Shown here piece by piece: positions 56,070 through 64,000 of a stretch of DNA of 64,000 nt; positions within the stretch are counted from its first letter, which is position 1, and the number at the start of each line of letters is the position of its first letter. The notes under the pieces were generated by a model that saw only the letters and a list, made by a program, of their open reading frames with translations, was not told the origin of the DNA and did not search any database. Both the position numbers and the translations under genes were made by a program. The DNA lies in contig NZ_CABUHK010000002.1 of the NCBI RefSeq assembly GCF_902491285.1, forward strand, positions 62,001-126,000, written 5' to 3'. The stretch comes from an uncultured Bacteroides sp. (GTDB lineage: Bacteria; Bacteroidota; Bacteroidia; Bacteroidales; Bacteroidaceae).

Positions 56070-58205
56070 ATGAAGACAATAAGACTGATAATGATGTTTT
56101 TCATCATTTGTATGTTGGGTGCTTGTACGGCAGAGGAGTTAGCCGGTCCGGAGTCCGGAGTGGAGGACGATGCTCCTGTGGTCATAGCAATATCACCAGC
56201 CGATATTACTTCTGTGAACATGAACAGCAGGGCTGCCGGAGATAACTCCATATTCTCCGTTATTGATGATGTGAATGTAAAAGTGAATTATGGAGGAAAT
56301 ACGGTAACCGTCTATCTGGTTAAGAATGGGGATTCGTTCGAAGTTTCCGGTAGTGTGGAGAATGGTAGTGCAGAGGTCGTTTCTTCTAAAACAGCAGATG
56401 GAAAAGTATATATCCACATCAATGCCAAACAAGGTAACCAGGCTGTAAGAGTAGAGGTTATCGCTAATTATGGACGAAAGATTACTTTGTCATTGTGGCA
56501 GAGTGTTAAAGAGAGTTTGATTCAGTGGCCGGTGGATTTTGATGAAACATCCGTTTGTCTCCTTTACGGTGCATCCGAGCAGTTTATCTATACCGAGAAT
56601 CCGCATGAGGGGGCTCAAGGTGGTAATAAAGGTTGCTATTTGGCTAAAGTTTCTTTGAAACGCCCGTATGCTATGATTAAAGTAAATATCAATACTTCCG
56701 GGCTGGACAACGAAGTGACCTTGACGCCCCGATCAGTACAATTATGTAATGTGCCTAAGACTTGTACCTTGGCTTCGGATAATAGTATAACGGATTTTAC
56801 TTCTTTTGACAAGGAAGGACAGAAGTATGACTTCCCATCCGGTTCGTTGCTTACGGGACCAAGTGGAAATGGCGAAACTCAAGTGATGTCCGAGCGTCTT
56901 TATCAGTTTGAGAATAAACAGACGGTTCATGCCCAAAACTGTACGGATGCCCAAAATGGTAATGAAAAAGCCAAAACCCCGAATCGTATCAAAAATACGA
57001 TGGAGGCAGGTAAAGAAGTGTATGCTGCATTTACCGACTATACAGACAATGAGAACTTGGGTCGCAGATGTTCATACATCCTTGTTACGGCGGATTATGA
57101 ATATAAATCGAGCAGTGCACATGTAAAGGGAACTATTAGTTACCGACTGTTTTTAGGTAAGAACATATCGTATGATTTTGATGTGAACAGAAATACCATT
57201 TATAATGTTACGCTTCATTTGCGCGGAGCGGGAGGTGTGAAAGAATCGGGCTGCATGGATGAGAACGGTGTGATCAACATCTCGGGAAACACGAAGGATG
57301 CTCAATGGAGGGTAGACAGCGAATTGTCTGACTTGTTTATTCAGTTCAATGAAGGGCAAGATTATAATATTGACGGACATTTGGTGAAAATCAAAGTGGT
57401 GAGTACCGATAGGCAGAAATGGCAAATCAAAGTGGATGATTTTGATGGCGTTTCTGGAGACTATTGGGTGATGTTTGAGTCTGATATGAGTTGGATTACT
57501 CCTAGATATGATGAATACAATGTGATACAAAAGGAGGGAACGGCAGAGCTTAGAATGTATTTAAAGGGATACGCTGATCAAAAAACGATTTGGGAGAAAG
57601 AATGGAACTCAGAGAAGCCGTATCGTTCGTGCAATATTTATGTGCGTAAACTGGATGCGCAAAACAAGCCTGTTGCGGGCAGCGAAATGAAATATCCTAT
57701 CAAACAATGGTATCCTATCCAGATTACAGAACAATTGTATGTTGACAGAATAGACCGTTTTGCTGTTGGCGGTCTGCCCTGGGGAGACAATGGGTACACA
57801 ACGAACCTGACGGACGGACAGAAAATAATAAAGGAGTATTATAAGAAGATAAATAAAGAACATTATTCCAGTGACAATGATGAAAGAAGTGTAATGGATA
57901 ATGCGATAGGTGTGGCGGTTAATTCCAGTGGTAGTTCTACTCCTGTCACATCGGGTAATAGCTATACGGTTTTTTATCATTTCTCTTTGCCCGCAGAAGC
58001 AGAGTGGCAGCAAATAAATGGGGTGATTACCAGTTCCGGTATTAAGTATAATAATTGGTCAGGTGTGCCTTATTGGACAGCTACGACGGAGGGAAATCAG
58101 TCAAAAGTATATATTCCGGGGCAGGGAGTGTCAGAAAACAGGTCAAGAAATGAGTCGCATCGTTTCAGGCTGGTATGGCGATATAATAGCTTAGGCTATT
58201 ATTAA
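56070..58205 (+). CDS. Long fimbrial tip-like lipoprotein (DUF4906-type)
   Basis: A 711-aa lipoprotein starting 15 bp after the previous gene. The signal ends LGAC (Cys19) and MNSRAAGD supplies an Arg54 cleavage-like site. The central region (RPYAMIKVNINTSG, DFDVNRNTIYNVTLHLRG) is fimbrillin-like, and the length and order suggest a DUF4906-type tip protein. The last 110 residues (WSGVPYWTATTEGNQSKVYI, ESHRFRLVWR) resemble the C-terminal adhesin-like domain often named after Fibrobacter succinogenes paralogues. Being the largest and last exported protein of the operon, it is the best candidate adhesin. Ligand unknown. Confidence 0.78.
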   Translation: MKTIRLIMMFFIICMLGACTAEELAGPESGVEDDAPVVIAISPADITSVNMNSRAAGDNSIFSVIDDVNVKVNYGGNTVTVYLVKNGDSFEVSGSVENGSAEVVSSKTADGKVYIHINAKQGNQAVRVEVIANYGRKITLSLWQSVKESLIQWPVDFDETSVCLLYGASEQFIYTENPHEGAQGGNKGCYLAKVSLKRPYAMIKVNINTSGLDNEVTLTPRSVQLCNVPKTCTLASDNSITDFTSFDKEGQKYDFPSGSLLTGPSGNGETQVMSERLYQFENKQTVHAQNCTDAQNGNEKAKTPNRIKNTMEAGKEVYAAFTDYTDNENLGRRCSYILVTADYEYKSSSAHVKGTISYRLFLGKNISYDFDVNRNTIYNVTLHLRGAGGVKESGCMDENGVINISGNTKDAQWRVDSELSDLFIQFNEGQDYNIDGHLVKIKVVSTDRQKWQIKVDDFDGVSGDYWVMFESDMSWITPRYDEYNVIQKEGTAELRMYLKGYADQKTIWEKEWNSEKPYRSCNIYVRKLDAQNKPVAGSEMKYPIKQWYPIQITEQLYVDRIDRFAVGGLPWGDNGYTTNLTDGQKIIKEYYKKINKEHYSSDNDERSVMDNAIGVAVNSSGSSTPVTSGNSYTVFYHFSLPAEAEWQQINGVITSSGIKYNNWSGVPYWTATTEGNQSKVYIPGQGVSENRSRNESHRFRLVWRYNSLGYY

Positions 58206-58222
58206 GTATAAAGGAGGATGTT

Positions 58223-58468
58223 ATGAGCAACCTGTTAGAAATCATGGACAAGAAATCATGCGGTAAATCGGAAATTTATATATCCGAAGAAGACGGACGT
58301 TGGTACGCTTGCTACCGTTCTGCTCATTTGTTGAAGAAACTTAATGAGACGGTATTGAGAGGTGTTATGCTGGATAAGGTGGAAGTCGATTTGAATAAGT
58401 TACTGAACGGCCCTTGGATTGTGGTTCTGTGCTCGGACAATGAGATGATACTGATTAAAAACGAGTAA
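58223..58468 (+). CDS. Small cytoplasmic protein of unknown function (paralogue A)
   Basis: An 81-aa protein without signal peptide or membrane segment, 17 bp after the tip gene and in the same operon. I do not recognise the family. The segment KSEIYISEEDGRWYACYRSAHLL followed by KVEVDLNKLL is repeated, with changes, in the next gene (DGKWYAYEQSAFYL, AEIDVNRI), so the two are diverged tandem duplicates. A cytoplasmic pair in a pilus operon could be regulatory or a secretion helper; nothing in the sequence decides. Confidence 0.7.
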   Translation: MSNLLEIMDKKSCGKSEIYISEEDGRWYACYRSAHLLKKLNETVLRGVMLDKVEVDLNKLLNGPWIVVLCSDNEMILIKNE

Positions 58469-58479
58469 TCTATAAAATT

Positions 58480-58779
58480 ATGCGCGAGATAATAATGATG
58501 TTGGAAAGAGAATTAAGCAATGATGGCTTGATATATATCTATCGGGAAAGTGACGGTAAATGGTATGCCTATGAACAGTCTGCTTTTTATTTGAGCCGGA
58601 TGATGCTTGAGCTTTCTTTAGACCGTTATGTGATGGAAAATGCTTTGTGGCTGGCAAGGGCGGAAATTGATGTAAACCGGATTCCTTGGGATAAAGTTAT
58701 CAGTCATAGCCAATCCGAATATGTATTGCACTATACCCCTTATGATGGGTTCCATGAGTGGCTGGTTGAAATAAAATAG
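58480..58779 (+). CDS. Small cytoplasmic protein of unknown function (paralogue B)
   Basis: A 99-aa protein, 11 bp after paralogue A. It shares the IYIYRESDGKWYAYEQSA core (about 18-35) and the AEIDVNRIPW segment with A and has a longer middle and C-terminus. No signal peptide. The last gene of the fimbrial operon, followed by a strong terminator. Possible alternative starts are Met6 or Met7. Function unknown. Confidence 0.7.
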   Translation: MREIIMMLERELSNDGLIYIYRESDGKWYAYEQSAFYLSRMMLELSLDRYVMENALWLARAEIDVNRIPWDKVISHSQSEYVLHYTPYDGFHEWLVEIK

Positions 58780-58788
58780 CGATAGTTT

Positions 58789-58842
58789 AAAAAGTGTCCA
58801 GTCCGAAATTCATGAAGAAACGGTTTCGGACTGGGCACTTTT
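58789..58842 (+). terminator. Terminator of the fimbrial operon
   Basis: Arms 58789-58808 and 58824-58842 pair over about 19 bp with one G-U, ending in T. Confidence 0.85.
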
Positions 58843-58855
58843 ATTCATCGGATGA

Positions 58856-58966
58856 AAAGAAATCGGGTTTACAATTTCATTCAATGTCAGTTGGGCAGCC
58901 TTTGCTATGATGTTCGAAGATATGCTGAAAGATGCGACAGTAAAAGAGATAGAAGATTATTTTTAA
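58856..58966 (+). pseudogene. Possible 3' remnant of an unknown gene
   Basis: Thirty-six codons follow an in-frame stop and read like a protein end (SWAAFAMMFEDMLKDATVKEIEDYF by pattern). There is no start except an internal ATG that would give 19 residues. It may be the tail of a deleted gene or a tiny ORF. Confidence 0.28.
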
Positions 58967-58984
58967 AATAAATCGCTCTAATTC

Positions 58985-59015
58985 ATTGTGATATAAAAGA
59001 TAATGTCTATCTTTG
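58985..59015 (+). promoter_or_regulatory. Promoter of rpsO
   Basis: ATTG (58985-58988), 19-nt spacer, TATCTTTG (59008-59015). Predicted leader about 38 nt. Confidence 0.7.
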
Positions 59016-59059
59016 CACCCGCTAAATGAAAATTTTATATATCAAAAAATCTAAGAATT

Positions 59060-59329
59060 ATGTATTTAGATGCAGCTAAAAAACAAGAAATCTTTGAAAA
59101 GTACGGAAAGTCTAACACTGATACTGGCTCAGCTGAAGCGCAGATAGCTTTGTTTTCATACCGTATTTCTCACCTGACTGAGCACCTGAAGCTCAACAGA
59201 AAAGATTATAGCACTGAAAGAGCTTTGACAACTTTGGTAGGTAAACGCCGTGCGTTGTTGAACTACCTGAAGAACCGTGATATCGAAAGATATCGTGCTA
59301 TTGTTAAAGCACTAGGATTACGTAAGTAA
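59060..59329 (+). CDS. rpsO: 30S ribosomal protein S15
   Basis: An 89-aa ribosomal protein that binds the central domain of 16S rRNA and bridge B4. The family signature is complete: FEKYGKSNTDTGSAEAQIALFSYRI, HLTEHLKLNRKDYSTERAL by pattern, LVGKRRALLNYLKNRDIERY. A monocistronic gene with its own promoter and terminator. Confidence 0.97.
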   Translation: MYLDAAKKQEIFEKYGKSNTDTGSAEAQIALFSYRISHLTEHLKLNRKDYSTERALTTLVGKRRALLNYLKNRDIERYRAIVKALGLRK

Positions 59330-59355
59330 TTCAATCTTTATTGAAAAGGACTTAA

Positions 59356-59391
59356 AGAAAAGCCGCTCTCTGAAAAGAAAGCGGCTTTTCT
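59356..59391 (+). terminator. Terminator between rpsO and luxS
   Basis: AGAAAAGCCGC (59356-59366) and GCGGCTTTTCT (59381-59391) pair perfectly; the genes converge here. Confidence 0.88.
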
Positions 59392-59431
59392 ATTTTCTGT
59401 TATTACGTTTCTACTGTTCTGTTGTTGAGAA

Positions 59432-59917
59432 TTACTCTTTAGTAGGATAGTACAGATTATCTTTTGTCATGTGCTCCAATACTTCATGCAGATATTTGGC
59501 CGACTCCCATTTGGCCATAGGCAGGTCGTGAAGCAAGTAGTTACCGCAATCTTTAGGGGAGGCTCCCGGAACTTCGCCTTCAAAATCGGCTACAAAGCGG
59601 AACGTTTCCTGCATCAGTTCTACAATATCTTCCGATTTTAAATCGCCTTTCATTAACAGGTAGTTACCGGTGAGGCATCCCATCGGTCCCCAGTAGACAA
59701 TTTTGTCAGACCATATAGGGTGGTTACGCAGGTAGGTAGCGGCTAGATGCTCTATGGTATGCAAGGCTCCTTGTCCCAAAGCAGGTTCCCGGTTGGGTTC
59801 TTTCATGCGGATGTCAAAGGTGGTGACCGTTTCACCGCCCACTTCGTCTTTTCTGGATACATAGATACCGCGAAGCAAGCGGATATGGTCAATGGTAAAA
59901 CTGGGTATTGTTTTCAT
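59432..59917 (-). CDS. luxS: S-ribosylhomocysteine lyase
   Basis: This cleaves S-ribosylhomocysteine to homocysteine and DPD, the precursor of the AI-2 signal. It is 161 aa. The metal site is HTIEH (His53, His57) plus Cys124 in KDCGNY, with the catalytic Cys81 in GPMGCLTG. It starts 11 bp after pfs, whose product is its substrate, so the pair completes the activated methyl cycle. Confidence 0.96.
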   Translation of the reverse strand: MKTIPSFTIDHIRLLRGIYVSRKDEVGGETVTTFDIRMKEPNREPALGQGALHTIEHLAATYLRNHPIWSDKIVYWGPMGCLTGNYLLMKGDLKSEDIVELMQETFRFVADFEGEVPGASPKDCGNYLLHDLPMAKWESAKYLHEVLEHMTKDNLYYPTKE

Positions 59918-59928
59918 ATTATTCGTTT

Positions 59929-60624
59929 TTATAAATTAGCTGGTAATGAGGAAAGGAAGGTATGAGTGACCTCGAAGGAACGGTCGGCTATAGTCTCCCA
60001 AAAATTTGTGTATTGTTCCCAATGGTTGTCGGATCCCGGCGTATCGCTGATGATACGGAAACTGATGAACGGTACCTTATATATATAACAGATTTGGGCG
60101 ATGGCTCCCGATTCCATATCTACTGCCAGCCCTTCGTGGAACTTTTCTTTAATGTCGTTCAGTTCGGAACGGTCGGTGATGAATTTGTCTCCGCTGCATA
60201 TCAGACCTCCATGAATGGCGGTCGGAGTATCCAGTGACATGGCGCAATCAAACAATGTGGCATTACCTTCGAATCGGGCGGGAAGTCCTTGTATCTGTCC
60301 GTACATATTGCCTTCTCCACACCATACATCATGATATACAACTTGTCGGCTCACCACAACATCCATTATTTTCAGGCAGCTGTCTATGCCTCCTGCTACA
60401 CCGGTGCTGATGACACAGTCGGGTTGGAAGGTACGGATCAGTTCTACAGTACCGGCAGCAGCGTTCACTTTACCTATTCCGCATTTCATCAGGATAATGG
60501 TATTATTTCTAATGCTGCCTTCAGTATATTGGAAAGGACCTTCGGTGTATTCTTTCTTGTTTTCGAGCAGTTGCGCTACTTGTTTCTGCTCGGAACTCAT
60601 GGCTGTTATAATTCCTATTTTCAT
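59929..60624 (-). CDS. mtnN: 5'-methylthioadenosine/S-adenosylhomocysteine nucleosidase
   Basis: This hydrolyses SAH and MTA, releasing adenine, and feeds LuxS. It is 231 aa, normal size. Motifs include [16 protein letters not shown] at the start, the nucleoside-phosphorylase signature [22 protein letters not shown] (substrate-binding Met-Glu) and [11 protein letters not shown] with the catalytic Asp. The first gene of the mtnN(pfs)-luxS operon, with a TACATTTG -7 box at 60654-60647. Confidence 0.95.
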   Translation of the reverse strand: MKIGIITAMSSEQKQVAQLLENKKEYTEGPFQYTEGSIRNNTIILMKCGIGKVNAAAGTVELIRTFQPDCVISTGVAGGIDSCLKIMDVVVSRQVVYHDVWCGEGNMYGQIQGLPARFEGNATLFDCAMSLDTPTAIHGGLICSGDKFITDRSELNDIKEKFHEGLAVDMESGAIAQICYIYKVPFISFRIISDTPGSDNHWEQYTNFWETIADRSFEVTHTFLSSLPANL

Positions 60625-60646
60625 AATTCAACTTTATTTATGGCTG

Positions 60647-60684
60647 CAAATGTACGCATTTTATCAGAGTATATCGTATCTTTG
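60647..60684. promoter_or_regulatory. Divergent promoters of mtnN-luxS and the YfhO gene
   Basis: TACATTTG on the minus strand (60654-60647) points to mtnN, and TATCTTTG on the plus strand (60677-60684) to the YfhO gene. Neither has a clear -33 box. Confidence 0.55.
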
Positions 60685-60708
60685 CAACGTTAATAAACAG
60701 ATATACTT

Positions 60709-63201
60709 ATGAACTTATTTAAAAGAATACTACCTGATATAGTAGTGATTATCCTTTTTGCTGTCATCTCATTCGTCTATTTTTTCCCGGCAGTGACAGA
60801 AGGGCGTATCCTTTCACAACATGACTCTGTGGCGGGCATTGGTGCCGGTGAAGAAGCGAAAGAATATCTGGAACGTACGGGAGAGCGTACGCGCTGGACT
60901 AATTCGATTTTTGGTGGTATGCCTACTTATCAGATGGCACCCAGTTATGATTCTACGGATACCCTGAAGGGAGTGGAGAAGTTATATCATTTGTATCTCC
61001 CGAATTATGTGTGGTATGTATTTGTCATGCTGTTGGGCTTTTATATATTATTGCGTGCATTCGATTTCTCGGTCTGGCTGGCTTCATTGGGGGCTGTGTT
61101 GTGGGCGTTTTCTTCTTATTTTTTCATCATTATAGCTGCCGGACACATCTGGAAATTTGTAACCTTGGCTTATATTCCACCCACTATAGCCGGTATGGTA
61201 TTGGCTTATAGAGGGAAATACTTGTCAGGTGGTTTGCTGACAGCGGTTTTTGTTGCTTTGCAAATAGTGTCGAACCATGTGCAGATGAGTTATTATTTTC
61301 TTTTTGTCATGCTCTTTATGGCGGTTGCGTTCGGAGTGGATGCTTGGCAGAAGAAGGAAATGCCGCAATTTCTGAAAGCAACTGGTGTGTTGTTGATGGC
61401 CGGTATTTTGGGAGTTTGTATAAATCTATCTAACTTATATCATACGTATGAGTATAGTAAGGAAACGATGCGTGGAAAGAGTGAGCTGGTGAAACCGGAT
61501 AGTCATAATCAGACAAAAAGTGGTCTGGAACGAGATTATATCACTCAGTGGAGCTACGGTATCGGTGAGACTTTCTCTTTGCTTGTCCCTAATGTGAAAG
61601 GTGGTGCTTCCGTACCTTTGGCAGCTAACGAAAAGGCGATGGAAAAGGCGAATCCTATGTATAATAGTATCTATAGCCAGATAGGTCAGTATTGGGGTGA
61701 GCAACCCGGTACATCCGGTCCTGTATACGTGGGGGCGTTTGTGATGTTTCTGTTTGTTCTTGGGCTGTTTATAGTGAAAGGTCCTATGAAATGGGCGCTT
61801 TTGAGTGCTACAGTTTTGTCTGTCCTGCTGTCATGGGGAAAGAATTTTATGGGATTCACTGATTTCTTTTTGGATTATATCCCGATGTACGATAAATTCC
61901 GTGCGGTTTCTTCTATTTTGGTCATTGCTGAGTTTACCATACCTTTGTTGGCAGTCCTTGCTTTAAAGGAGGTAATGGCACGCCCTCAGTTGGTTAAGGA
62001 ACAGGCCCGGTCGTTTTATATCAGCCTGGGATTGACAGGTGGCATCGCTTTATTGTTTGCATTAGCTCCCGGTTTCTTTTTCCCGTCGTATGTTTCAAGT
62101 ATGGAAATGCAGGCATTGCAGGGTATTCCGGCAGATCAGCTGGCTCCGTTACTTGCTAATCTGGAAGAAATCCGTCAGAGTATCTTTACTTCGGATGCAT
62201 GGCGCAGTTTCTTTGTTATTATGATAGGTACGGCAGTTCTTTGGTTATATGGCATGGGCAAACTAAAGGCGAAGGTGACGATTCTGGCATTGGCTGTCCT
62301 CTGTCTGGCAGATATGTGGAGTGTGAACAAACGTTATTTGTATGATGAACAATTTGTGGAGAAGGTGCAGCAGGATAATTCCTTTAAACCGACCGAAACG
62401 GATAAGGCAATATTGGCCGATAAAACGTTGGATTTCCGGGTACTGAACCTAGCCGGCAATACGTTTAATGAAAATACGACTTCTTATTGGCATAAGAGCA
62501 TCGGTGGATATCATGCCGCCAAGTTGCGCCGCTATCAGGAAATGATAGAGGAGCATATCAGCACCGAGATGAATGGCGTGTTCAAGGCTGTTTCGGAGGC
62601 GGGAGGCGATATGCAGAAGGTGGCTCCGTCCGGTTTTCCTGTGTTGAATATGCTGAATACCCGTTACTTTATTTTTCCGCTGCAAGATGGAAAGACTGTC
62701 CCGATACAGAATCCTTATACGCTGGGCAATGCTTGGTTTGTAAACGAGGTGCAGTATGTGGATAATGCCAATGAAGAGATAGATGCTTTGCATCGGATAG
62801 ATCCGGCAAAAACGGCTGTCGTAGATAAAAAATTCAGTGCGGAGGTAAAATCGGCGGCTGAAACAGATACACTGGGTACAATCAAACTGACTGCGTACGA
62901 ACCTAATGACTTGAAATATGAGGTTAATTCGAAGACAGGAGGAACAGTGGTTTTTTCGGAAATTTACTATCCTGGTTGGCAGGCATATATTGATGGTGTG
63001 GAAGCACCGCACGGAAGAGCGGATTATATTCTTCGGGCGATGAATGTGCCGGCCGGAAAGCATGTAGTGGAATTTAAGTTCGATCCGAAATCGCTGCATG
63101 TTACGGAAACGGTGGCTTTTGTGGCGTTGGGTGTATTGACCTGTGTGCTGGTCTTGTTCTTATTCTTGCAGGTCAGAAGAGCCCGTAGGAAAATTGATTA
63201 A
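60709..63201 (+). CDS. YfhO family multi-spanning membrane protein
   Basis: An 830-aa membrane protein with about a dozen transmembrane segments up to residue 545, a soluble exported domain (about 550-795) and a final helix (FVALGVLTCVLVLFLFL). SQHDSVAGIGAGEEAKEYLERTGE near residue 32 and FSEIYYPGWQAYIDG near 745 match the YfhO family. Some Gram-positive members take part in glycosylating lipoteichoic acid with a GT-C-like fold; in Bacteroides the substrate is unknown. The convergent glycosyltransferase next door makes a surface-glycan role plausible but is only context. Confidence 0.88.
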   Translation: MNLFKRILPDIVVIILFAVISFVYFFPAVTEGRILSQHDSVAGIGAGEEAKEYLERTGERTRWTNSIFGGMPTYQMAPSYDSTDTLKGVEKLYHLYLPNYVWYVFVMLLGFYILLRAFDFSVWLASLGAVLWAFSSYFFIIIAAGHIWKFVTLAYIPPTIAGMVLAYRGKYLSGGLLTAVFVALQIVSNHVQMSYYFLFVMLFMAVAFGVDAWQKKEMPQFLKATGVLLMAGILGVCINLSNLYHTYEYSKETMRGKSELVKPDSHNQTKSGLERDYITQWSYGIGETFSLLVPNVKGGASVPLAANEKAMEKANPMYNSIYSQIGQYWGEQPGTSGPVYVGAFVMFLFVLGLFIVKGPMKWALLSATVLSVLLSWGKNFMGFTDFFLDYIPMYDKFRAVSSILVIAEFTIPLLAVLALKEVMARPQLVKEQARSFYISLGLTGGIALLFALAPGFFFPSYVSSMEMQALQGIPADQLAPLLANLEEIRQSIFTSDAWRSFFVIMIGTAVLWLYGMGKLKAKVTILALAVLCLADMWSVNKRYLYDEQFVEKVQQDNSFKPTETDKAILADKTLDFRVLNLAGNTFNENTTSYWHKSIGGYHAAKLRRYQEMIEEHISTEMNGVFKAVSEAGGDMQKVAPSGFPVLNMLNTRYFIFPLQDGKTVPIQNPYTLGNAWFVNEVQYVDNANEEIDALHRIDPAKTAVVDKKFSAEVKSAAETDTLGTIKLTAYEPNDLKYEVNSKTGGTVVFSEIYYPGWQAYIDGVEAPHGRADYILRAMNVPAGKHVVEFKFDPKSLHVTETVAFVALGVLTCVLVLFLFLQVRRARRKID

Positions 63202-63226
63202 GGCCCGTCGTAAGCCAGACTCCGGA

Positions 63227-63973
63227 TTATTTGTAAAGCAGGCGCAGAACGAACCATAAGTGGTGTGTCACTGTGCTTGCCCATCCATAGTGACGGCTCA
63301 TAATACGGAAGCGTTCTTTCAAGGAGGCTTTATGGTTACGGGTGGTCATTCCTTCATTCAGGTAATCAATAAGAGTAAGATGGGTGTTATGGAGTACATC
63401 CGCTTTCTTCATGATACGGATACACCAGTCAAAATCTGCCGAGAACCGATATCTCAGGTCATATGGTTCCACCAGATCACGGCGGGCGAAAAAGGCTTGA
63501 TGGCAGACTAGCATTCCTTGCTTGAAGCTTTTCCAGGTAAGCGTTGCGGGTGCGGACAGGCGGCGCATATATAAAAAATGCCCTTGACTGTCCACAATTT
63601 CTGTTTCTCCATATAGCACTCCCGGCAGGGCTGTTCCATTGATGGAATGTACCATTTGCAGCAAAGTATCATCCTCGTGCAGGCCGTCACCGGCATTCAA
63701 GAAACAAAGATAATCTCCGGTTGCCAATTTTATTCCTTTGTTCATGGCATCGTATAAACCTTGGTCGGGTTCACTGATAACAGTGGTGATATGTTCCTGG
63801 TATTTGTGAATGATATCCAGTGTTTCATCTGTTGATCCCCCATCTACAATAATATACTCCAGATTCTTATAAGTTTGTGTAACAATACTTTGTATAGTAT
63901 CCTCCAATACTTTTGCGGCGTTGTAGGTGACAGTAATAATAGAAAACTTGGGATGAGGATGATGGTTATGCAT
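63227..63973 (-). CDS. Family 2 glycosyltransferase (WcaE-like)
   Basis: A 248-aa cytoplasmic GT-A enzyme. FSIITVTYNAAKVLEDTIQSI begins the nucleotide-binding fold, YIIVDGGSTDET carries a conserved Asp, and FLNAGDGLHEDD holds a DxD-like position (AGD). FSADFDWCIRIMK and NEGMTTRNHKA are late conserved parts. It probably adds a sugar to a capsular or surface polysaccharide. The ATG at 63973 fits the family, though the frame stays open to the window end, so an earlier start is possible. Confidence 0.88.
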   Translation of the reverse strand: MHNHHPHPKFSIITVTYNAAKVLEDTIQSIVTQTYKNLEYIIVDGGSTDETLDIIHKYQEHITTVISEPDQGLYDAMNKGIKLATGDYLCFLNAGDGLHEDDTLLQMVHSINGTALPGVLYGETEIVDSQGHFLYMRRLSAPATLTWKSFKQGMLVCHQAFFARRDLVEPYDLRYRFSADFDWCIRIMKKADVLHNTHLTLIDYLNEGMTTRNHKASLKERFRIMSRHYGWASTVTHHLWFVLRLLYK

Positions 63974-64000
63974 GATTCCCTGTAATCTTGTTATAGATTT

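Overview
The window looks like chromosome from a gut Bacteroidales, most likely Bacteroides or Phocaeicola (species not resolvable here). The signs are SusC/SusD pairs, two hybrid two-component systems (HTCS), a fused SecDF, an SDR-type threonine dehydrogenase next to Kbl, Mfa/Fim-type (type V) fimbrial genes, and many TAnnTTTG promoter -7 boxes, which are the Bacteroidota housekeeping type. No insertion sequence, phage, CRISPR array or rRNA was seen. One tRNA-Arg(CCU) is present.

1-15.2 kb is an arabinan-type polysaccharide utilisation locus: susC-susD (minus, susD cut by the window edge), a GH97 enzyme, an intact HTCS, then a divergent GH43 endo-arabinanase and GH51 arabinofuranosidase. The susC promoter and the GH43 promoter both carry two GTCCACC direct repeats exactly 21 bp apart, ending 20-21 bp before the -7 box. 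This is the most convincing regulatory signal in the window and ties both transcripts to the adjacent HTCS.

15.2-23 kb holds a degenerate spacer, a serine-type sulfatase lipoprotein, mnmA preceded by a chimeric RhuM/PLD-like small gene, a GH2 beta-galactosidase and an HU gene. 23-31 kb is a run of membrane and housekeeping genes: two overlapping rhomboid proteases, an EEP-family hydrolase, an M3 peptidase lipoprotein and secDF. 31-43.6 kb is central metabolism: a KdgK-like sugar kinase, threonine catabolism (TDH and Kbl, divergent), the tRNA, the 2-oxoacid:ferredoxin oxidoreductase korAB, upp, pckA, a nitroreductase lipoprotein and typA.

43.7-58.8 kb is a surface-fimbria region. It begins with a second HTCS whose kinase has lost the phospho-accepting histidine (Gln in its place) and has degenerate ATP-binding boxes, while its receiver and AraC domains look intact. 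Then come a small lipoprotein, a DUF3575/DUF3868-TPR pair, and an operon of Mfa1-like pilin, FimB/Mfa2-like anchor, a second pilin-like lipoprotein, a long tip-like protein and two small cytoplasmic paralogues of unknown function. A recurring motif close to TTTTGnnGAAAATACC lies in the spacers of this region. 59-64 kb has rpsO, the pfs-luxS pair (SAH recycling and AI-2), a YfhO membrane protein and a family 2 glycosyltransferase.

Three intergenic arrays (15461-15542, 31257-31336, 51491-51592) share one architecture and not one sequence: about four near-palindromic cores repeated every 21-22 bp. I could not assign them to a known element.
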